A DNA stretch of 10,062 nt from positions 1 to 10,062 of the forward strand of contig JACQPP010000060.1 of assembly GCA_016207465.1 (NCBI GenBank), written 5' to 3'. The notes under the pieces are model-generated. The model did not search any database. It saw only the letters and a program-made list of their open reading frames with translations, and was not told where the DNA came from. The translations under genes and the position numbers were made by a program. Below, piece by piece: positions 4,655 to 10,062 of the stretch; position 1 is the first letter of the stretch; each line of letters begins with the position of its first letter. Source of the stretch: Methanobacteriota archaeon. GTDB lineage: Archaea > Halobacteriota > Syntropharchaeia > JACQPP01.

Positions 4655-5872
4655 ATGCCTGTCTACCGCATCTCCTCCCTCTCCCCCGCCCAGGTGGGGC
4701 GGCTCCTCGACCGGAGGTCCTCCCTGGAGGGGGTCCTCCCCCGGGTGAAGCGCATCGCGGAGGATGTCCGCCGCCGCGGGGACCAGGCGCTCCGCGACTA
4801 TACCCGGCGGTTCGACCGGGTGGACCTGGAGAGGTTCCGGGTTCCCCCCGGGGAGTTGCGGCGGGCCCTGGAGGCCCTCCCCGAGCGGGGGGCGCTGGAG
4901 GCGGCGGCGCGCAACATCCAGCGGTTCCACCGGAGGCAGAGGCGGGCCCCCTGGAGGCTCCGCTTCTCCGGGGTGGAGGCGGGGATGCGATACCTCCCCC
5001 TCGACTCGGCGGCCGCCTACGTGCCCCGCGGCTACCTCTCCACCGCCCTCATGACCCTCATCCCCATGGGGCTCGCTGGGGTCCCCCGGCGTGTCCTCGT
5101 GTCTCCCCCGGGCCGCGACGGCAGGCTGGACCCGGGGGTGGCGGCCGCCGCCCAACTCGCGGGGGCCACCGAGGTCTACCGGGTCGGGGGGGCCCAGGCC
5201 ATCGCCGCCCTCGCCTACGGGACCCGCTCCATCCCGCGGGTGGACAAGATCGTGGGACCCGGGAACATCTACGTGACCGCCGCCAAGATGCTCCTCCGCG
5301 GGGTGGCGGAGAGCGACCTCCCGGCGGGCCCCAGCGAGGCCCTCATCATCGCCGACTCCACCGCGCCCCCCAGGTTCGTGGAGGCGGACCTCCGCGCCCA
5401 GCTGGAGCACGGCCCCGACTCCCGGGCGGTCCTCGTGGCCCTCTCCCCCGCCCTCGCCAATCGCGTGGCCCAGGAGGTCCCGGGGGCCACGGTGCTCCTC
5501 GCCCACAACCTCGGGGAGGCCCTGGAGTTCGCCAACCGCTACGCCCCCGAGCACCTCGGACTCATGGTGCGCGACCCCCGGCGGGCCCTGGCCGGGGTGC
5601 GCCACGCGGGGAGCGTCTTTCTCGGTCCCTGGAGCCCCATCGCCGCCGGGGACTATGTCACCGGGACCAACCATGTCCTCCCCACCGCCGGATACGCCCG
5701 CGCCTTCTCCGGCCTCGGGGTCGAGGACTTCCAGCGCCGCGTCCCCTGGCAGCAGGCCACCCGCCGGGGTCTCCAGAGCATCGCGGAGCCCCTGGCGAGC
5801 CTGGCGGCCCGCGAGGGGATGGCCGAGCACGCCCGCTCCGCCCAGGTCAGGCTCCGCTCCACTTTCCGATAA
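4655..5872 (+). CDS. hisD: Histidinol dehydrogenase
   Basis: A 405-residue enzyme for the last two steps of histidine synthesis, L-histidinol to L-histidine via the aldehyde, with two NAD+ and a catalytic zinc. The family signature is present (VDKIVGPGNIYVTAAK, 196-211, and AESDLPAGPSEALIIAD, 218-234). Zinc and catalytic residues corresponding to E. coli Q259, H262, E326, H327, D360 and H419 are seen as Q249 and H252 (AQLEHGPDS), E299-H300 (APEHL), D333 (AGDYVTGTNHVLPT) and H392 (EGMAEH). It is slightly shorter than bacterial HisD (about 430), with no domain missing. ATG 4655 lacks a Shine-Dalgarno and has a TATA-like box 30 nt upstream. hisC lies about 1.8 kb away on the opposite strand, so the his genes are not in one operon here. 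Confidence 0.97.
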   Translation: MPVYRISSLSPAQVGRLLDRRSSLEGVLPRVKRIAEDVRRRGDQALRDYTRRFDRVDLERFRVPPGELRRALEALPERGALEAAARNIQRFHRRQRRAPWRLRFSGVEAGMRYLPLDSAAAYVPRGYLSTALMTLIPMGLAGVPRRVLVSPPGRDGRLDPGVAAAAQLAGATEVYRVGGAQAIAALAYGTRSIPRVDKIVGPGNIYVTAAKMLLRGVAESDLPAGPSEALIIADSTAPPRFVEADLRAQLEHGPDSRAVLVALSPALANRVAQEVPGATVLLAHNLGEALEFANRYAPEHLGLMVRDPRRALAGVRHAGSVFLGPWSPIAAGDYVTGTNHVLPTAGYARAFSGLGVEDFQRRVPWQQATRRGLQSIAEPLASLAAREGMAEHARSAQVRLRSTFR

Positions 5873-5884
5873 AACACTGAAGGA

Positions 5885-5897
5885 TAAGTTTTTGAAC
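5885..5897 (+). promoter_or_regulatory. TATA-like box of the AT-hook-like gene
   Basis: TAAGTTTTTGAAC, centred 28 nt before GTG 5919, in the 46-bp gap after hisD. It shares GTTTTTGAA with the box upstream of the zinc-ribbon gene, suggesting its own promoter rather than only read-through from hisD. Confidence 0.5.
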
Positions 5898-5918
5898 CCG
5901 CTTCCGGAGTCCTATCCC

Positions 5919-6611
5919 GTGGCGAAGAAGCGCGCACGCAGGAAGCGGGGCCGTCCCCTGGGCGCGGGCCCCGGTTCCCCGGCCGACCGGAACCTGGAGG
6001 CCGTCCACCGGGAGTTCATGGGGGAGCTGGAGCAGGGGCTGCGGGTCATCGAGAAGACCATCGGCACTCTCTACAAGGGGCCCCTGGGCTTCCTGGTGTC
6101 GAACCTGATGCAACATGCCTTCCACTTCTTCGCCCTCCCCGCGGCCAAGCGGCGGGGCCGGGAGCGGGTCAACTTCTTCTTCGAGATTGTGCGCGAGGCC
6201 CACCGCTCCGGGGACGCGGAGGGGGCGGCCAAGAAGATGTTCGAGGAGTTCCTCCGGCACAACGAGCCCTGGGTGAGGGCCGACCACCACCACCCCAAGG
6301 CCAAGGAACTCCGGGGGCTCATGTGGAAGGAACTGATGGCCCACCTGGACCTCGTTCTCCCCCTGGTGAAGGCCAAGGGGGGCTCCTACGAGGAGCTGGT
6401 CCGCGACGCCTACCCGAAGAGGAAGGAAATCCAGGGGCTGGTGGAGGCCCAGATTGAGGCCATGGAGGAACAGGTGCGCCTCATCCGCACCGAGCCCGAC
6501 CTCCTCCACATCCCCTCCGTGCTGCGCCCCGAGGTCGCCCGGGTCGTGGACGCGGGCCTCGACTACGCCCGCCGCCGGTTCCGCGAACGCCTGGACACCA
6601 TCTACAAGTAA
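5919..6611 (+). CDS. Unrecognised helical protein with AT-hook-like basic N-terminus
   Basis: I do not recognise this 230-residue protein. The first 15 residues are very basic and contain KRGRP (9-13), the core of an AT-hook, the minor-groove DNA-binding motif. The remainder looks almost wholly alpha-helical without clear transmembrane segments: a hydrophobic/aromatic region about 56-73 and 85-90, a histidine-rich turn RADHHHPKAKE (120-130), and a charged, possibly coiled-coil region about 166-190. No cysteines. The start is GTG 5919; a TATA-like box 28 nt upstream and the absence of a usable ATG near it support this. Its stop lies 9 bp from the stop of convergent hisC. Base composition matches the neighbours, so transfer is not suggested. 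DNA or RNA binding is inferred only from the N-terminus. Confidence 0.8.
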   Translation: MAKKRARRKRGRPLGAGPGSPADRNLEAVHREFMGELEQGLRVIEKTIGTLYKGPLGFLVSNLMQHAFHFFALPAAKRRGRERVNFFFEIVREAHRSGDAEGAAKKMFEEFLRHNEPWVRADHHHPKAKELRGLMWKELMAHLDLVLPLVKAKGGSYEELVRDAYPKRKEIQGLVEAQIEAMEEQVRLIRTEPDLLHIPSVLRPEVARVVDAGLDYARRRFRERLDTIYK

Positions 6612-6620
6612 CTGGACCGC

Positions 6621-7688
6621 CTATCCTCTCTTCGCCAGACTGCGGAGGGCCCGGACCACCCGCTGGTTCTGGGGGCGGGTCCCCACGGTGATGCGCACCA
6701 GCCCCCGGTAGGCCCCGCGGAAGGTGGAGCAGTCCCGCACCAGAATCCCGCGTTTCTCCAGGGCCCGGACGACCCCGGAGGCGGCCCGGGGCCGGGTGTT
6801 GATGGCGAGGAAGTTGGCCTCCGAGGGATACGCCGGATAGGGGAGGTTCTCCCGGAGCCACTCCCTCTCCCGGCGCACCAGGGCCACGGTCCGCTCCAGG
6901 TGGGCCGGGTCCCGGAGGGCGGCCAGGGCCCCCCGCTGGGCGGGGGTGGAGACCGGGAAGGGGGACATGGCGATGGCCAGGGGGGAGGCCAGTTCGCGGG
7001 GGACCACCCCGTATCCCACCCGCAAACCCGCGAGGCCATAGGCCTTGGAGAAGGTCCTCAGGACAATGAGGCTGGAATCCGGCCGGAACAGGGGGAGGGC
7101 CGTGGTGGAGGCGAACTCCCCGTAGGCCTCGTCCACTATCACCGCCACCCCGGGAACTTCTCTCTGGACCCGGCGGATGGCCTCCGGGGCCATGCCGTTC
7201 CCGGTGGGGTTGTTGGGGGCGCAGAGGAATATGGCCCGCGTGCGCCGGTTCACCGCCTCCAGCACCCCCTCGGGGTCCACCTCCCCCCGGGGGGTGCGGG
7301 GGACAAACCGGGGGACCCCGCCGAGGAGCCGGGTGGCCACCTCGTAATAGGTGAAGGTGGGAGTGGGGATGACCACCTCCCCCCGGGGCTCCACCAGGAC
7401 CTTCAGGAGCCCCTCGATGACGGCATCGGTCCCCGCCCCGAGGGCCACGCACCCCCCGGGGACCCGCAGGCGGCCTGCCAGTGCCTTGCGCAGTTCCCGG
7501 CAGGAGGGGTCGGGGTAGAGGTGGGCCTCCCCGGCGGCCCTCCGGAGGGCCCCGGCCACCCGGGGGCTCGGCCCCAGGGGGTTCTCGTTGGAGGCCAGCC
7601 GCACCACCGGCCCTCGGCCCCGCGGGGGGCGGCGGGCGTGGACGTAGCCGGGGATGGACCTCCACTGTCGGAATCTGCCTCGGACCAT
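6621..7688 (-). CDS. hisC: Histidinol-phosphate aminotransferase
   Basis: A 355-residue fold-type I PLP aminotransferase converting imidazole-acetol phosphate and glutamate to histidinol phosphate and 2-oxoglutarate. Motifs in order: LASNENPLGPSP (31-42), YPDPSCRELRKALA (58-71), LGAGTDAVIEGLL (83-95), APNNPTGN (157-164), VDEAYGEF (185-192, PLP-contacting D186 and Y189) and the Schiff-base lysine K215 in TFSKAYGLAGLRVGYG with R223. The N-terminal SNENP and length are characteristic of HisC, although archaeal HisC-like enzymes may also transaminate aromatic amino acids. The start is ATG 7688; the open frame runs further upstream but only as a shadow of argD. The 32-bp gap to argD contains most of a TATA-like box 30 nt before the ATG, so it may have its own promoter as well as argD read-through. 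Confidence 0.93.
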   Translation of the reverse strand: MVRGRFRQWRSIPGYVHARRPPRGRGPVVRLASNENPLGPSPRVAGALRRAAGEAHLYPDPSCRELRKALAGRLRVPGGCVALGAGTDAVIEGLLKVLVEPRGEVVIPTPTFTYYEVATRLLGGVPRFVPRTPRGEVDPEGVLEAVNRRTRAIFLCAPNNPTGNGMAPEAIRRVQREVPGVAVIVDEAYGEFASTTALPLFRPDSSLIVLRTFSKAYGLAGLRVGYGVVPRELASPLAIAMSPFPVSTPAQRGALAALRDPAHLERTVALVRREREWLRENLPYPAYPSEANFLAINTRPRAASGVVRALEKRGILVRDCSTFRGAYRGLVRITVGTRPQNQRVVRALRSLAKRG

Positions 7689-7713
7689 GGCCCCGAGTTC
7701 TCTCCCCCCGGGG

Positions 7714-7723
7714 CTTATACTTA
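7714..7723 (-). promoter_or_regulatory. TATA-like box of hisC, overlapping the argD stop codon
   Basis: TAAGTATAAG on the minus strand includes the TAA stop of argD and is centred about 30 nt before ATG 7688. It suggests hisC can be transcribed from its own leaderless promoter. Confidence 0.5.
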
Positions 7724-8905
7724 CTTGGGGGCGAGTTCTGTGCCGAGGGCCTGGACGACCCGCTCTACCTCGGGCTTGGAGACGATGAGCGGGGGGGTGA
7801 GGCGGAGCACGGTCTCCGAGGTGGCGTTGAGCAGGATTCCCTGCTGGCGCATCTTCTCCACCCAGGGGGCCGCCGGGTCCTTCATCTCCATCCCCAGGAG
7901 GAGCCCCTGGCCCCGGACCTCCTTCACCTTGTCGCTCCGCAGTCCGCGGAGCCCCTCCAGGAGCAGGGTGCCCATCTTGGCGGCCCGGTCCACCAGCCTC
8001 TGCTTCTCGATGGTCTGGAGCACCGCGAGGCCCGCCGCGCAGGAGACCGGGTTGCCCCCGAAGGTGGAGCCGTGGTCCCCGGGCACGAACTTTCCCCCCA
8101 GGTCGTCCCGGGAGAGGAAGGCCCCCAGGGGGAGGCCGCCGCCCAGGGCCTTGGCCGACACCAGGATGTCGGGCTGGATGCCCGTGTGGTCCTTGGCGAA
8201 CCACTTCCCCGTCCTCCCCAGCCCCGTCTGGATTTCGTCCAGGACTAGGAGGACCCCCTTCTCGTCGCAGGCCTCCCGGGCCACCCGGAGGAACTCTTCG
8301 CCGGCCACCCGCACGCCCCCCTCTCCCTGGATGGGCTCCACGATGAGGGCCGCCGTGTCGGTCCCCAGGGCGAACCGCAGGGCCTTCACGTCGTTGTAGG
8401 GGGTGAACTTCACGCTCTTCATCAGCACATGGGAGAAGGGGTCCCGGTACTTGCGCTCATGGGTCAGGCTCAGGGCCGCCAGGGTCCGCCCGTGGAACCC
8501 GTCGTGGCAGGCGATGAACTCCCGCTTCCCCGTGGCCTTCGCCGCCAATTTCAGGGCCCCCTCGATGGCCTCCGCCCCCGAGTTGCACAGGAACGCCTGG
8601 GACATCCCCGCGACCTTCACCAGCCGCTCCGCCAGGGCCACCTGGGGCTCCTGGTAGTAGTGGTTCGACACGTGGAGATACGCCTGGGACTGCCTCCGGA
8701 TGGCCGCCACCACCGCCGGGTGGCAGTGGCCCAGCGCGTTCACCGCGACCCCCCCGAAGAAATCGAGATACTTCCGACCCCGCTCGTCCCACACATACAT
8801 CCCCTTGGCCCGCCTCACCGCCATGGGCTGCCGCACGTAGGTGGGAAGCAACAGCCGCTTCTCCCGCTCCTGCAGACTCTTCAAGTTCGACATGGGCCGG
8901 CGCAT
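7721..8905 (-). CDS. argD: Acetylornithine (or LysW-linked) aminotransferase, class III PLP
   Basis: A 394-residue class-III aminotransferase of standard ArgD length. Visible motifs: LDFFGGVAVNALGHCHPAVV (47-66), CNSGAEAIEGALKLA (107-121), HDGFHGRTLAALSLT (134-148), EPIQGEGGV (190-198), LVLDEIQTGLGRTGK (220-234, PLP-ring D223) and SAKALGGGLPLGAF (250-263) with Schiff-base lysine K252, then GSTFGGNPVSCAA. These match the ArgD/LysJ branch. In archaea such enzymes may serve arginine synthesis, lysine synthesis via LysW carrier, or both, and the sequence does not decide. The start is ATG 8905 (after GGGGGGAAG, 9 nt spacing) or ATG 8893; conserved sequence begins later, so either is possible. It lies 63 bp after pus10 on the same strand, with hisC downstream, forming a pus10-argD-hisC line. 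Confidence 0.93.
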   Translation of the reverse strand: MRRPMSNLKSLQEREKRLLLPTYVRQPMAVRRAKGMYVWDERGRKYLDFFGGVAVNALGHCHPAVVAAIRRQSQAYLHVSNHYYQEPQVALAERLVKVAGMSQAFLCNSGAEAIEGALKLAAKATGKREFIACHDGFHGRTLAALSLTHERKYRDPFSHVLMKSVKFTPYNDVKALRFALGTDTAALIVEPIQGEGGVRVAGEEFLRVAREACDEKGVLLVLDEIQTGLGRTGKWFAKDHTGIQPDILVSAKALGGGLPLGAFLSRDDLGGKFVPGDHGSTFGGNPVSCAAGLAVLQTIEKQRLVDRAAKMGTLLLEGLRGLRSDKVKEVRGQGLLLGMEMKDPAAPWVEKMRQQGILLNATSETVLRLTPPLIVSKPEVERVVQALGTELAPK

Positions 8906-8968
8906 ACCGATAGACTTCCCCCCATCTAACGGTTTCGGTGGCTCCCACAGGGTCGCCGGATGCCGGAA
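8906..8968 (-). promoter_or_regulatory. pus10-argD spacer with a possible weak argD promoter
   Basis: The 63-bp gap contains GAAACCGTTAGATG (minus strand, about 8937-8924), a weak TATA/BRE-like match centred about 26 nt before ATG 8905, and a purine-rich GGGGGGAAG just before the start. Less convincing than the other boxes; argD may simply be read through from pus10. Confidence 0.25.
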
Positions 8969-10062
8969 TCAGCCGTTTTCAGGGGATTTTTGCCCCGCGG
9001 AAGCCGGAGACTCCCCTACCTCCAGCACATCGAGGCTCTCCACCTCCGCCGCCACCCCCAGGAGACCCGACAGGCTAGGCTCGGTTCGCCCCCCGTCCCC
9101 CGAGAACAACTCCTTCACATAGAGGCCCCCCTCGCAGAAGACCTCCACCTCCCACACCCGGGGCCCCTCCCCGGTGGGCAGCTGGAGAACGATATGGTGG
9201 ACCCGGCGCTCCCGCACCTTGTCTGCCCTCCGATGGGACACCCGGGTCGGGGTCCGCTGCCGGATGGTCCCCACCAGACCCCCCAGGGCCCCCCGAAGCG
9301 CCCCCTCCTCCACCGGCGCCCCCAGCCGGAGACGCGCCCGATACCGCTTGTCCGGCCGCGCCGCCTTCAACACCGCCACATCCCCCGGCCGCCCATACGC
9401 GAGCCCCTCCACCTCCACCCGCCCCCCCGAAGACGCCCGGATGGCCTCCATCAGACGCCCCAGGTCCGCGTGCCGCACCCGGGGCTCCACCACCTCCAGC
9501 AGGAACGGCCTCCCCCCCCCGAGCATCCGGGCGTCAATGTCCTCCCTCCCCGCCCCATGGAGCACCCCGTCCCTCGCCCGGAAGGCCTCCACCACCGGCC
9601 CCCGCAGGAGCTCCTCCACGCTCTCCGCGTACATCTTCCCCGTGAACCCGCACCGCACACACCCCCGCCCCCCGCACTCCCGGCAGGGCCACCGCGTCTG
9701 GGGGAGACCCCGCGCCAGCTTCCGATACCGCCCCGAGAGAAACAGGCTGTGGACCTCCACCAGGACCCGCCCCCGCTCCACATCCAACAGCACCACCACA
9801 TCCGGCCGCACAAACTCCACCCTCACCCCCGGGCCCAGCGCCTCCAGCAGACGCCGGCCCACCTCCCGGTTCACCTCCTGCTTGAAAGGCTCCGCCCACA
9901 ACGCCCCGAACCGGGACCACAACACCTCCTCGTTCTCCGCCACCAGACCCCCCGGCCGAGTCCCCACCAGAAAACTCTCGAACTCCAGCCCCTCCAGGGC
10001 CCCCCGCGCCCGACCCCCCCACCCCTCCAACTCCACGAACCACCCCGCACACACCCGGCACC
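8969..10062 (-). CDS. pus10: tRNA pseudouridine synthase Pus10 (5' end beyond window)
   Basis: 364 codons including the stop are visible; the start lies beyond the right edge. Pus10 makes pseudouridine 54/55 in the T-loop of archaeal tRNAs. The visible part begins C-R-V-C (10060-10049), taken as the N-terminal CxxC zinc pair, so the GTG inside this motif is not the start. A second CxxC-type cluster, CRECGGRGCVRC, followed by GFTGK and SVEELL, is the Pus10 signature. The catalytic motif is GREDIDARMLGGGRPF (aspartate codons at 9541-9539 and 9535-9533; the one in R-E-D is the likely nucleophile by analogy with RTD of TruA). The C-terminus has the typical YVKELFSGDGGRTEPSLSGLLG. A G9 run on the coding strand (9520-9512) keeps frame here. 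Confidence 0.95.
   Translation of the reverse strand, partial: CRVCAGWFVELEGWGGRARGALEGLEFESFLVGTRPGGLVAENEEVLWSRFGALWAEPFKQEVNREVGRRLLEALGPGVRVEFVRPDVVVLLDVERGRVLVEVHSLFLSGRYRKLARGLPQTRWPCRECGGRGCVRCGFTGKMYAESVEELLRGPVVEAFRARDGVLHGAGREDIDARMLGGGRPFLLEVVEPRVRHADLGRLMEAIRASSGGRVEVEGLAYGRPGDVAVLKAARPDKRYRARLRLGAPVEEGALRGALGGLVGTIRQRTPTRVSHRRADKVRERRVHHIVLQLPTGEGPRVWEVEVFCEGGLYVKELFSGDGGRTEPSLSGLLGVAAEVESLDVLEVGESPASAGQKSPENG

Noticed and set aside
4549..5880. 443-codon plus-strand open frame and a 396-codon minus-strand frame over hisD
   Set aside because: Both are out-of-frame readings of hisD, with low-complexity Pro/Gly/Arg content and no domain.
7689..8204. N-terminal extension of hisC giving a 527-residue protein
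   Set aside because: The extension overlaps argD out of frame and is low-complexity. HisC-like sequence begins just after ATG 7688, which has a promoter-like box 30 nt upstream.
6900..8399. 499-codon plus-strand open frame
   Set aside because: It is antisense to hisC and argD, both with intact catalytic motifs; composition is that of a shadow frame.
9512..9520. C9/G9 homopolymer in pus10 as a phase-variable or frameshifted site
   Set aside because: The reading frame continues correctly through it with conserved sequence on both sides, and homopolymers of this length are expected in such GC-rich DNA.
10052..10054. GTG as the start of pus10
   Set aside because: The codon lies between the two cysteines of a CxxC zinc motif whose first cysteine is at 10060-10058, so the gene must begin beyond the window.

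Overview
The window is GC-rich archaeal DNA (strong G/C bias at third codon positions). Domain-level evidence is the archaeal initiation factor aIF1A, the Pus10-type tRNA pseudouridine synthase, and TATA-like boxes placed about 28-32 nt before several start codons. A high-GC uncultured euryarchaeal or Thermoplasmatota-type lineage is my best guess, but the sequence alone does not prove it. The DNA is compact and looks chromosomal. I found no mobile element, CRISPR array, rRNA or tRNA.

Layout: (1) positions 3-1022, minus strand, a metallo-beta-lactamase-fold hydrolase with a C-terminal winged-helix-like tail, cut by the left edge. (2) 1023-1194, a divergent spacer full of perfect inverted repeats, which could form a multi-branched RNA upstream of aIF1A. 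(3) 1195-3149, plus strand, a tight three-gene unit: aIF1A, 3-hydroxyacyl-CoA dehydrogenase, enoyl-CoA hydratase. (4) 3277-3417, a 46-residue zinc-ribbon protein. (5) 4610-3485, minus strand, a small membrane protein followed by a TatD-family metal hydrolase. (6) 4655-6611, plus strand, histidinol dehydrogenase (hisD), then an unrecognised helical protein with an AT-hook-like N-terminus. (7) 10062-6621, minus strand, pus10 (5' end beyond the right edge), argD-type aminotransferase, histidinol-phosphate aminotransferase (hisC).

Functionally the window mixes translation and RNA modification (aIF1A, Pus10), acyl-CoA beta-oxidation (consecutive hydratase and dehydrogenase steps encoded by adjacent genes), and amino-acid biosynthesis (HisD, HisC, ArgD). 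Genes that appear to begin a transcript mostly lack a Shine-Dalgarno sequence and have a TATA-like box about 30 nt upstream of the start codon, the geometry of leaderless mRNAs. Some other genes (aIF1A, tatD) have Shine-Dalgarno sequences. aIF1A is the exception among apparent first genes: it has a Shine-Dalgarno and a long, potentially structured upstream region, which is the most interesting non-coding signal here. The main unexplained proteins are the 230-residue AT-hook-like protein, the 121-residue membrane protein and the 46-residue zinc ribbon.
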